A stretch of DNA of 64,000 nucleotides, taken from assembly GCA_051715425.1 (NCBI GenBank), contig JBPXJS010000045.1, positions 1 through 64,000 of the forward strand, given 5' to 3'. The translations under genes were made by a program, and so were the position numbers. Below are positions 15,079 to 23,726 of this stretch, one piece after another (the stretch's first letter is position 1; each line of letters starts with the position of its first letter). The notes below the pieces were generated by a model. It was not told the origin of the DNA. It searched no databases and saw only the letters and a list, made by a program, of their open reading frames with translations. The DNA comes from JAJTFA01 sp051715425 (GTDB taxonomy: Bacteria > Bacteroidota > Bacteroidia > UKL13-3).

Positions 15079-17751
15079 ATGAAGGTAGGAATCTTTTTTG
15101 GAGGCAATTCCCGGGAGCGCGAAGTTAGCTTTGCCGGAGGCCGCACGGTTTATGATAACCTGGATAAAACCCTGTTTGAAGCAGTACCCATTTTTATAGA
15201 TAGTTTTAACAATTTTATCCTGCTCGACTGGCACCTGATTTATAAAGGCAGTATCCGCGATTTTTATCCACCGGTATCGGCCCTGAAAAAGTCGAAATAC
15301 CCTGTGCAGATTTATGCTGAGAGCATAAAAGAAGCTTATAAAGATAACGGGTATAGTTTGGCCATTAAGCTGGGTAAGGTAATTAAACCGGAAGAACTGA
15401 AACACCTTATAGATTTTGCATTTCTGGCTCTGCATGGCAATTTTGGTGAAGATGGCACCATTCAGGGGTTGCTTGAGTGGATGAAAATCCCTTATAGCGG
15501 ATCAGGAATTATGCCTTCTGCTCTGGGAATGAATAAACGTTTTCAGAAAAGCCTGATGAAAGAAGCAGGAATGAATGTGCCGGCCACTTTTCATTTTAGC
15601 AAAGAAGAGTGGTTAAAAGGTGACAGAAAAAAAATTCATGCCGAAGCAAAAAACATATTTAAAGGATTATGTGTATTGAAACCGGCCAATCAGGGCTCTT
15701 CTGTTGGGGTTAGCGTAATTGATGCAGGTAATTTTGAAGCCTTTAAGCTTGCTGCCGATAAGGCCCTGTTTATTCAAACCATTACGGCCTCTGAATGGAA
15801 CAAACTGGATAAAATCGCAAAAATTCAATTGGTGCAGAAAATATCAGATGTAAAAGAGGGGATAGGATTGCCTTGTAACTCGGCCGGTAAAACAATTTAC
15901 CATCCAGATGAGTTGTTTGCGTTGTTTGATAAGGAATTAAAAAAAGGTTCTTCTGTTACCCTGGAGGGCATTTACAGCGAAACAGAATGTTTAATTGAAG
16001 ATTTTATAGAAGGACGCGAGTTTAGCTGTATTGTGGTAAGGAACGATAACGGAAAGCCCGTTGCATTGCCACCAACTGAAATTGTGAAAGGCAAAGAAGT
16101 ATTTGACTACCGCAGCAAGTATATGCCTGGATTAAGCCGCAAAATTACCCCTATTGATATTCCGGATGCAGAAATAGAACGTATTCGTAAGGAATGTGTA
16201 CGTCTGTTCGATTATTTTGGTTTTCATGTATATGCCCGTATTGATGGCTTTATCAGCAGCAAGGGAGAGTTGTTTTTAAATGACCCGAATACCACTTCGG
16301 GCATGATGCCGTCTTCTTTCTTTTTTCACCAGGCAGCTGAAATTGGCTTAAATCCATCACAGTTTTTAACTTATATTATTCGTACTTCCATTGCAGAAAG
16401 GGTGGCATCACAGTCAACACACGCACACCTGCAAACCCTGCTGCAAAAGCTTGATGACAAACTGGAGGCCAACAAAAGCAAAAAGAGCAACAAGAAAAAA
16501 GTGGCTGTGTTTATGGGTGGATACAGCACAGAAAGGCATATTTCCGTGGAGAGCGGAAGAAATATTTATGAAAAACTGGCTTCATCGGCCAAATACCAGC
16601 CTTTCCCTGTATTTGTAACCGGTAATGATACCCATCATGATTTATACCTGCTGCCGGTAAATATTATGCTAAAGGATAATGCAGATGATATCAGGGAAAA
16701 GGTATTGCATTTTAAACGCTCGCCAGTTATTGAAAAAATTGCCAAAGAGTGCAGCGCCATATTAAACAAATACGGAACGCCTGATGCCCTCAGCACCCCT
16801 GAAAAAATTACCTACGATAAGCTGGCAAAAATAACCGATGCTGTTTTTATTGCCCTGCACGGCAGGCCCGGTGAAGATGGAACCGTGCAGAAAGAACTGG
16901 ATCGGTTGCGCATTCCTTATAATGGTTCAGGCGTAAAAAGTTCTCAAATAACCATTAATAAATACGATACCAACGAGTTGCTTAAAAAGCACGGCTTTCT
17001 TATTGCTGAGCATATGCTGGTGAAACAAACCGATTGGGAAAAGGATAAGAAAAAACTCATTGCCCAGGTTGAAAAAATAGGCTACCCGCTTATTGCCAAA
17101 CCTGCAGATGATGGCTGCAGCAGTGCTGTTAAGAAAATAAAAACCAGAGAAGACCTTGTAAATTATGCCGATGGCGTTTTCCGTAATGCCGATTTACTCT
17201 CCGCATCGCTGGCCACCCGGTTAAAGTTAAAACCAAAAGAAGAGTTTCCACGCAAATCTTATTTTCTGGTAGAAAAGTTTGTAGAAAAAGGCAAAAAAGC
17301 CACTCACTTTCTGGAGGTAACCGGTGGTATGCTTACCCATTACAAAAACAAAAGTATCAGCTACGAAACCTTTGAACCAAGTGAAACATTGGCCGAAGGA
17401 GAAGTGCTGAGCCTTGAAGAAAAGTTTTTGGCCGGACAAGGACAGAATATTACTCCCGCCCGTTATGCCAAAATACCCAAAGCACAAAAAGCCATAAGTA
17501 AAAAGGTGCAACAAACTTTAATGAAAGGAGCAAAAGTATTAGGAGTGGAAGGTTACTGCCGCATTGATGCTTTTGTGAGAATACTGCCTAAAAATGAGGT
17601 GGAAGTGGTATTTATAGAGATCAACTCCCTGCCAGGTATGACACCCGCTACGGCCATATTTCACCAGTGTGCACTTAATGGGTATAAGCCTTATGAGTTT
17701 ATCGACAGTATTCTTGAGTTTGGAGCAGCCAGAACCAAAAAACGGAAGTGA
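15079..17751 (+). CDS. ddl: Tandem D-alanine-D-alanine ligase fusion (two ATP-grasp halves)
   Basis: This 890-residue protein contains two consecutive Ddl units where a normal Ddl has 300-370 residues. Half 1 (about 1-460): IFFGGNSREREVS, ALHGNFGEDGTIQG, KPANQGSSVGVSV, and the metal-ligand region FLNDPNTTSG (D402, N404). Half 2 (about 473-890): VFMGGYSTERHIS, ALHGRPGEDGTVQ, a changed ATP-lid loop KPADDGCSSAV, and a canonical FIEINSLPGMT (E847, N849). Each half therefore departs from consensus at a different site. The likely role is D-Ala-D-Ala synthesis for peptidoglycan. Whether both halves are active, or one is regulatory, is unknown. The start at 15079 gives MKVGIFFGG; ATG 15073 is also possible. 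Confidence 0.88.
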   Translation: MKVGIFFGGNSREREVSFAGGRTVYDNLDKTLFEAVPIFIDSFNNFILLDWHLIYKGSIRDFYPPVSALKKSKYPVQIYAESIKEAYKDNGYSLAIKLGKVIKPEELKHLIDFAFLALHGNFGEDGTIQGLLEWMKIPYSGSGIMPSALGMNKRFQKSLMKEAGMNVPATFHFSKEEWLKGDRKKIHAEAKNIFKGLCVLKPANQGSSVGVSVIDAGNFEAFKLAADKALFIQTITASEWNKLDKIAKIQLVQKISDVKEGIGLPCNSAGKTIYHPDELFALFDKELKKGSSVTLEGIYSETECLIEDFIEGREFSCIVVRNDNGKPVALPPTEIVKGKEVFDYRSKYMPGLSRKITPIDIPDAEIERIRKECVRLFDYFGFHVYARIDGFISSKGELFLNDPNTTSGMMPSSFFFHQAAEIGLNPSQFLTYIIRTSIAERVASQSTHAHLQTLLQKLDDKLEANKSKKSNKKKVAVFMGGYSTERHISVESGRNIYEKLASSAKYQPFPVFVTGNDTHHDLYLLPVNIMLKDNADDIREKVLHFKRSPVIEKIAKECSAILNKYGTPDALSTPEKITYDKLAKITDAVFIALHGRPGEDGTVQKELDRLRIPYNGSGVKSSQITINKYDTNELLKKHGFLIAEHMLVKQTDWEKDKKKLIAQVEKIGYPLIAKPADDGCSSAVKKIKTREDLVNYADGVFRNADLLSASLATRLKLKPKEEFPRKSYFLVEKFVEKGKKATHFLEVTGGMLTHYKNKSISYETFEPSETLAEGEVLSLEEKFLAGQGQNITPARYAKIPKAQKAISKKVQQTLMKGAKVLGVEGYCRIDAFVRILPKNEVEVVFIEINSLPGMTPATAIFHQCALNGYKPYEFIDSILEFGAARTKKRK

Positions 17752-17830
17752 CCAAAGCTATTCGGCCGCAGTCAACTTTTATTTTCTTGTTTACATCTAA
17801 AAACAGATATTTGGCGTTTAAGCAGTATTC

Positions 17831-18577
17831 ATGAAGTTGATTAAAATATTCGGTGCAAACCTGCTGGCCATTATCCTGTCAGTTGTAGTTATTATTACAA
17901 TTGTTTCGTTTGTATTAAACAGCGTTACCAGGCATGGGGAGTCGCTTACAGTACCAGATATTAAAGGATTAAAGATTGGTGATGCGGCCAAAGTGCTGGA
18001 GCAAAAAAAACTACGTTTTCTGGTTGTTGATTCCCTGTTTTTTGAAGACAAACCAAAACTGAGCATACTTGAACAAAATCCGCCACCGCAAGCCAAAGTA
18101 AAGGAGGGAAGGATTATTTATCTCACCATTAACAGCAACAAAGCTCCACAGGTGATGATGCCAAACCTTACCGATGTTTCTTTAAGACAGGCACAGGCCA
18201 TGCTTGCAGGAGCTGGTTTAAAAACCGGACAACTTATTTATAAACCGGATATTGCACAGAATGTGGTGCTTGACCAGCTTCTGGGTGGCCGCAGCATTAA
18301 AGAAGGAGAGAAGATTCCCAAAGGTTCTGTAATAGACCTGGTGCTGGGTAATGGCCTTGAAGGAGAAGATGTTCCCGTTCCTGATCTTACCGGATTAACA
18401 CTGGAAGAAGCGGGCAATTTATTACAAAGCTCCTCGTTAAATATGGGCGCTGTGGTATATCAGGGCGCCATTAAGGATACAGCAACGGCCAAGGTTTTCA
18501 GGCAAATGCCCTCATTTAGTGCGGAAGCAACTGCCAAAGCCGGTCAACCTGTTGACTTGTTTTTAAAACAACAATGA
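17831..18577 (+). CDS. PASTA-domain membrane protein
   Basis: The 248-residue protein has one N-terminal membrane helix (about residues 8-30, AIILSVVVIITIVSFVL) followed by three PASTA units. They begin near SLTVPDIKGL (about 38), VMMPNLTDVS (about 112) and VPVPDLTGLT (about 181). PASTA modules bind peptidoglycan fragments or serve as cell-wall spacers. In Firmicutes and Actinobacteria they are on PknB-type kinases; here no kinase is attached, as is common for short Bacteroidota PASTA proteins. Its position after the Ddl gene fits a cell-wall theme. Its stop overlaps the ATG of the next gene (ATGA), indicating translational coupling. Confidence 0.9.
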   Translation: MKLIKIFGANLLAIILSVVVIITIVSFVLNSVTRHGESLTVPDIKGLKIGDAAKVLEQKKLRFLVVDSLFFEDKPKLSILEQNPPPQAKVKEGRIIYLTINSNKAPQVMMPNLTDVSLRQAQAMLAGAGLKTGQLIYKPDIAQNVVLDQLLGGRSIKEGEKIPKGSVIDLVLGNGLEGEDVPVPDLTGLTLEEAGNLLQSSSLNMGAVVYQGAIKDTATAKVFRQMPSFSAEATAKAGQPVDLFLKQQ

Positions 18578-21435
18578 GAGAAAAACTACTAAGCTTACTT
18601 ATATTTCTTCCTTCCCTTCTGCTTGCACAACGAGGAGAGGTAAGGCTGCCCTTGCAGGGCAATCCTGCTATTAAACAATACCTTCAACAGCATCCTTTAC
18701 CTGAGGAGAAAGCAGTAAAAAAAGGAAGTTTCTTTAAAAATGCCGGACGTTTTCCGCTCATTGATCGCTTTCAATATGCAGGTGATTCCCTAAAGGTAAC
18801 CAACTGGGTACCCGGAGGTGCAACTAAAAATGGCAGAAGGGTGGTATTAAATGCCCTTAATGCAGCAGGAGCAGCTTATGCCGGAGGGGCAGGATCCTTT
18901 GGGTTGGCCGATACCTTAAAATCTGTACCGGTAAATCTCACTACTTCTTCTGGTAACCTGTACATAAAATTTGGTTTAAGCACAGGCAATACATGGCAAA
19001 ATGGTGACTCCTTAACCCTTGAGTGTTTAACTCCATCAGGCAGTTACCAAACCGTATGGACCTCTCCCAATGTAAGTTTAACACAAACGGATATTATAGT
19101 TCCATTAAATTATAGCCTCTATTATTCTCCTAATTTCGATTTTAAGTTTACTGTTTACACACAGCGATTATTATCCAATACAGAAACTTTTGTATTGTAT
19201 GATGTGGCCGTTACAGATAAATGGAGTTTACCAGCTTATGAGAATTTTCTTACCGCGGTAGATTCTGTGGCTGCTCCTTTGTATTGGTTTCAAAGTTCGG
19301 TAACTGTGTTGCCGGGTTCAATAAAAGGATTGCCTTTTGGCCAAATGGCTGTGTTTAATGCATTTGATGAAAACAAACAATTGTATGCAGGTGCCAGCGG
19401 AGCAAGTGATACCCTATATTCTAACCTCATTGATGTGGAACAGTTTAAAACCACTGATTCTGTTTATCTGCGTTTTTATTATCAGCCTTTCCCATCGGCA
19501 ACCAATGCTGATACTTTGCACCTTGAATTAAAGAACAACCTGGGTGTTTGGCAACGCGTTTGGTTTACAACCGGTGCGCAAATAAGTAATATAGATACTG
19601 CCATAAGGCAAATCAATATAGGTCGTTTCAGGCATCCAAACCTGCAGTTCAGGTTGATTAACTCAGGAACTCACACAGCAAATGATACCGCACAGTTTTT
19701 AGTAACAGGAGTAAATATTGGCAAAAAATTGCTGCTCCCTTTTCTGGATGATTTTTCGGCTACAGAAGTATATCCCGATTTAAACAGGTTTACATCACGT
19801 CATGTATATGTAAATAACCATTTTCCTAAAAACGCGCCAAGCCGCAATGTAGCTACTTTTGACGGGCTTGATTTCAGAGGCAATCCCTACGGCAGCATCA
19901 GGGGGTATTGCGATACGCTCACATCTCAGCCAATTAACCTGCATGGGTATGCTGCCAAAGATTCTATTTACCTTACCTTTTGGGTAGAACCACAGGGATT
20001 TGGAGAAGCTCCTAATGCAGCAGATTCCCTTGTGCTCGATTTCAGAACAAATGCAGTAAACGGATACGAATTTAAAACCGTAAGAAATATCTCACCCGCA
20101 TTTTTGGCCAAGGATAGTTTTGTGGAAATACGCGTGCCCGTTACCGATTCCATTTACCTGCATGATGATTTTCAATTCCGCATTAAAAACATTGGAAGCA
20201 AATCGGGCAACCTCAACCACTGGCATGTTGATTATATCCGAATGGATAAGGGCAGGGGCTTAATAGACTTTTATCAGGATGTAGCCATTACTGCTGTTCC
20301 ATCTTCTATGTTAAATAAGTACCAATCCATTCCCGCAAAACATTACCTGGTAAATCCATCTTTATACCTGGATGATGTGCAGAAGCTGGGAATGAAAAAT
20401 AATAACGGAGTGAGTTATTCTGTAAACTTTTCCCGCGAAGTATTCGACCCTAATTATACCCGTATTGATACGTTTGGCAACGTAAATCCAAACCTGGTGG
20501 CATTAACCAATAGCGTGGTAAATATTAATAAGTTAACCCCGCTTCCGGTTCAGAACTTTAATTTAGATTCTATCGTATTCACATCACGTTACACCCTTTC
20601 GGGTTCAGGTGGTGATAATATTTACTCCAACGATACAGCCACTTCTAAAACCATTTTCAGCAATTACTTTGCATACGATGATGGCAGCGCAGAAGCCGGT
20701 TATGCCATAAAAAATGCACCGGGTGCAGTAGCCCTGGGTTTTGATCTGGCTGTTCAGGATACCTTGTATGGGGTGAGTATGTTTTTTAACCGCTCCACTG
20801 CTGATGTAAGCGGAAAATCTTTTTACCTGATGGTGTGGCAGGCAGTGAATACGAATGGAAATGCCACCGGTGAAATAGAATTAAAACGGGTATTGTTTGG
20901 CGGCCCATCGTATACCGGAAAATTAAACGGATTTTATTATTACAAGTTTGATGCTCCTTTAGTCTTGCCTGCCGGTAAATTTTATATTGGCTGGGAGCAA
21001 CCGCAAATATTCGAGTTAAATGTAGGGCTGGATGAGAATTATGCTGTTAACGATACCCCTGCTGTAAATCCTGATATGTGGTATAAAATTGATGGATTAT
21101 GGGATCGTACCATATTAACCGGTGCTTTAATGATGCGCCCTATATTTGGCAAATGGCTCGATCCTCCTGTAGGTATAGAGGAGCCATTAAGAGACAGACA
21201 ACTATTGGAAGCAAGTGTATTCCCTAATCCTGCCACCGATCTGTTGTATATCAAAATCAAGAACCAAACCCTGGCAAAAACCGAGCTGTTTGATATCAGC
21301 GGAAAACTTGTACAAACCCTGCAGATACATGAAGAAGGGGTGATGGAACTGAATAACCTGGAAAGTGGGTTATACTTTTTAAAAATAACTTCAGAACAAA
21401 ACAGTGTTACCAAAAAAATAATCATTAATAGATAA
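18574..21435 (+). CDS. T9SS type A sorting-domain protein, 953 residues
   Basis: It begins MREKLLSLLIFLPSLLLAQ, a signal peptide. The body has several beta-sandwich-like modules repeating a pattern such as DTLHLELKNNLGVWQRVW and DSLVLDFRTNAVNGYEF, with segments like LPFLDDFSATEVYPDLNRF that are frequent in Bacteroidota secreted proteins. The C terminus is a type A sorting domain (EASVFPNPATDLLYI, LESGLYFLKI, ending KKIIINR). It is probably exported by the T9SS. It starts inside the stop of the PASTA gene and is followed 5 bp later by a rhodanese gene. No enzymatic motif was recognised. Confidence 0.88.
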   Translation: MREKLLSLLIFLPSLLLAQRGEVRLPLQGNPAIKQYLQQHPLPEEKAVKKGSFFKNAGRFPLIDRFQYAGDSLKVTNWVPGGATKNGRRVVLNALNAAGAAYAGGAGSFGLADTLKSVPVNLTTSSGNLYIKFGLSTGNTWQNGDSLTLECLTPSGSYQTVWTSPNVSLTQTDIIVPLNYSLYYSPNFDFKFTVYTQRLLSNTETFVLYDVAVTDKWSLPAYENFLTAVDSVAAPLYWFQSSVTVLPGSIKGLPFGQMAVFNAFDENKQLYAGASGASDTLYSNLIDVEQFKTTDSVYLRFYYQPFPSATNADTLHLELKNNLGVWQRVWFTTGAQISNIDTAIRQINIGRFRHPNLQFRLINSGTHTANDTAQFLVTGVNIGKKLLLPFLDDFSATEVYPDLNRFTSRHVYVNNHFPKNAPSRNVATFDGLDFRGNPYGSIRGYCDTLTSQPINLHGYAAKDSIYLTFWVEPQGFGEAPNAADSLVLDFRTNAVNGYEFKTVRNISPAFLAKDSFVEIRVPVTDSIYLHDDFQFRIKNIGSKSGNLNHWHVDYIRMDKGRGLIDFYQDVAITAVPSSMLNKYQSIPAKHYLVNPSLYLDDVQKLGMKNNNGVSYSVNFSREVFDPNYTRIDTFGNVNPNLVALTNSVVNINKLTPLPVQNFNLDSIVFTSRYTLSGSGGDNIYSNDTATSKTIFSNYFAYDDGSAEAGYAIKNAPGAVALGFDLAVQDTLYGVSMFFNRSTADVSGKSFYLMVWQAVNTNGNATGEIELKRVLFGGPSYTGKLNGFYYYKFDAPLVLPAGKFYIGWEQPQIFELNVGLDENYAVNDTPAVNPDMWYKIDGLWDRTILTGALMMRPIFGKWLDPPVGIEEPLRDRQLLEASVFPNPATDLLYIKIKNQTLAKTELFDISGKLVQTLQIHEEGVMELNNLESGLYFLKITSEQNSVTKKIIINR

Positions 21436-21440
21436 TACCA

Positions 21441-21746
21441 ATGAACGATATTACTGTAGAGGAATTAAAAGAAAGAATGGACAAAGGGGAGAAGCTTTAT
21501 ATCATTGATGTGCGTGAGCCTCATGAGTATGAAGAATACAATATTGGAGCAACACTTATTCCACTTGGTACGCTTCCTTCCAAACTGGAGGAACTTCAGG
21601 CACTAAAAGAGGAGGAGGTAATCCTGCATTGCCGTTCCGGTGCCCGCAGTGGCAATGCCAAATTGTTTATGGAAGACAGCGGTTTCAGCAAGGTGCGCAA
21701 CCTGCTTGGTGGAATGCTTGCCTGGAGAGAACGTTTTGGCGGATAA
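21441..21746 (+). CDS. Single-domain rhodanese
   Basis: The 101-residue protein is a stand-alone rhodanese-like sulfurtransferase domain with IIDVREPHEYEEYNI near the N terminus and the active-site loop HCRSGARS (cysteine at residue 64), followed by LLGGMLAWRE. It has no signal peptide. Such proteins carry persulfide sulfur in the cytoplasm; the acceptor here is unknown. It sits between a T9SS protein gene (5 bp) and a multihaem cytochrome gene (12 bp). Confidence 0.9.
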   Translation: MNDITVEELKERMDKGEKLYIIDVREPHEYEEYNIGATLIPLGTLPSKLEELQALKEEEVILHCRSGARSGNAKLFMEDSGFSKVRNLLGGMLAWRERFGG

Positions 21747-21758
21747 ATCAATGCCCTG

Positions 21759-23687
21759 ATGCGTAACGTTTTTACTGGTATTACCGTACTTACGCTGGTG
21801 GTTATTGGCTTAACCAACACCTTTTGCAACGATAAAAAAGTTAAGGAAACCGCACCTGTTTCAACCTATTTAAATCACCACGATACGGTGAAGTATGTGG
21901 GTATGCAAACCTGCAAGGGATGCCATAACGATATTTATCAATCATTTATACAAACCGGCATGGGGCAATCGTTTGCTCCTGCATCGGGGGAAAAAAGTGC
22001 TGCCGATTTTAGCCGCCACCATATCGTTTACGATAAAAGCAACGATCTCTATTATCATCCCTTTAAAAGAGGAGATAGCTTATTCATTATGGAGTATCGC
22101 CTGAGTGGCAGGGATACCGTATTTAAAAGAACCGAACGCGTAGATTATATTATTGGCTCAGGCCAGCATACCAACTCGCATATGATGCAGGTAAATGGTT
22201 ATGTGTATCAGTTGCCATTAACCTGGTATGCCCAAAAGAAAAAATGGGATTTGCCTCCAGGTTATGAAAATGGCCACAATGTGCGTTTCTCCCGCGAAAT
22301 AGGCATGGAATGTATGAGTTGTCACAATGCCATGCCTGAGGTGGAAGCTCATTCTCAAAACAAATTTATTTCTGTGCCTGATGGTATTGATTGCGAACGC
22401 TGCCATGGACCGGGTGAAGTACACGTAAGAGACAAATCAGCGGGCATTCGTATAGATACTGCTACACAAATTGATTATACCATTGTAAACCCCAAAAAGT
22501 TAAGTTGGGAAAGGCAAACGGATATTTGTCAGCGTTGTCATTTGCAGGGAAATGCGGTGCTTAAACCTGGTAAATCTTTCCGTGATTTCAGACCGGGAAT
22601 GGCCTTGGCAGATTATGTAGATGTGTATATGCCAAAATATAAAGGCCGCGATGATGAGTTTATTATGGCCTCTCATGCGCAACGCCTTCAAATGAGCAAG
22701 TGTTTTTTGGTATCAGCCAAAACATCCAATACCTCCAAACTCACTTGTATTACCTGCCACAACCCGCATGTAAGTGTAAAGGTTACCGGCAGGCAGGTGT
22801 TTAATAATACCTGCATCAATTGCCACAATACCCAAAGCACCTGCAAAGAGAAACCGGAGGTACGCAAAGCCAGAAATGATGATTGTGCAGGTTGCCATAT
22901 GCCTTTGTCCGGCACTATTGATATTCCGCATGTAACCGTGCACGATCATAAAATTCAGGTTCCTGCAAAAGCAACGGATAAGCAAAAGATAAAAGAGTTT
23001 GCGGGTATATATTGTGTAAACAACCCCGGTGCGGATGATGAGGCCAAGGCAAAAGCATACCTGGCGTATTATGAAAAGTTTGAAGGGGAGAAGGTCTCCA
23101 TTGATTCGGGTTCATTTTACCTAGCCCGGTTTGGAAAACAACAGGAAGATTTTCTGGATACCAAGGTGCATTACCTGTATTTGAAACATGATGAAATTGG
23201 TATGATGCAACTGGCCCAATCTTTAAAGCCGGCCGATATAAGCAAACCCTGGTTGTGTTACAGAATAGGGCAGGCTTATCAAAATAACAATGAGCTCACC
23301 CGTGCGGAGTTCTGGTATAAAAGAGCAACAGAAATTGCTCCGGCAAACTTGTCGTTTAAAAACAAGTATGGTTCTGTTTTGGTACAGCAACAAAAACTCG
23401 AAGCGGGTATTCAGGTGCTTACCGAATCTCTGGCACTTCAGCCCAAACAAAGTGAAGCACTTACCAACCTGGGGTTTGCCCGCCTCTTAAGCGGAGACAT
23501 TCAATCGGCACTTAACCTGTATAATAAAGCGCTGCAACTGGATCCCGATTTTGAACAGGCAATTGTAAATAAGGCTGCAGTGCTAAACCTGCAAGGTAAT
23601 AAACAAGATGCAAGAAAACTGTTGCTTCAGGTACTTAAGCGAAATCCCAATAACCAAAACGTTAAAGATTTGCTGGGAAGGTTATGA
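21759..23687 (+). CDS. Heptahaem c-type cytochrome with C-terminal TPR domain
   Basis: The 642-residue protein begins with a hydrophobic export signal (TGITVLTLVVIGLTNTFC; possibly a lipoprotein, though the lipobox is poor). Seven CXXCH haem sites are visible: CKGCH (C52), CMSCH, CERCH, CQRCH, CITCH, CINCH and CAGCH, the last followed by MPLSGT. Many His residues could be distal ligands. The last about 140 residues form TPR repeats (ALTNLGFARLLSGDIQSALNLYNKAL). It is probably a periplasmic electron-transfer or catalytic multihaem protein with a protein-binding tail. The haem part resembles the cytochrome c554/nitrite-reductase-like fold class, but a specific activity cannot be assigned. Confidence 0.88.
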   Translation: MRNVFTGITVLTLVVIGLTNTFCNDKKVKETAPVSTYLNHHDTVKYVGMQTCKGCHNDIYQSFIQTGMGQSFAPASGEKSAADFSRHHIVYDKSNDLYYHPFKRGDSLFIMEYRLSGRDTVFKRTERVDYIIGSGQHTNSHMMQVNGYVYQLPLTWYAQKKKWDLPPGYENGHNVRFSREIGMECMSCHNAMPEVEAHSQNKFISVPDGIDCERCHGPGEVHVRDKSAGIRIDTATQIDYTIVNPKKLSWERQTDICQRCHLQGNAVLKPGKSFRDFRPGMALADYVDVYMPKYKGRDDEFIMASHAQRLQMSKCFLVSAKTSNTSKLTCITCHNPHVSVKVTGRQVFNNTCINCHNTQSTCKEKPEVRKARNDDCAGCHMPLSGTIDIPHVTVHDHKIQVPAKATDKQKIKEFAGIYCVNNPGADDEAKAKAYLAYYEKFEGEKVSIDSGSFYLARFGKQQEDFLDTKVHYLYLKHDEIGMMQLAQSLKPADISKPWLCYRIGQAYQNNNELTRAEFWYKRATEIAPANLSFKNKYGSVLVQQQKLEAGIQVLTESLALQPKQSEALTNLGFARLLSGDIQSALNLYNKALQLDPDFEQAIVNKAAVLNLQGNKQDARKLLLQVLKRNPNNQNVKDLLGRL

Positions 23688-23726
23688 GGAGCTTCGTTTT
23701 ACGCACGTTTTCCCGCACAATACGGA

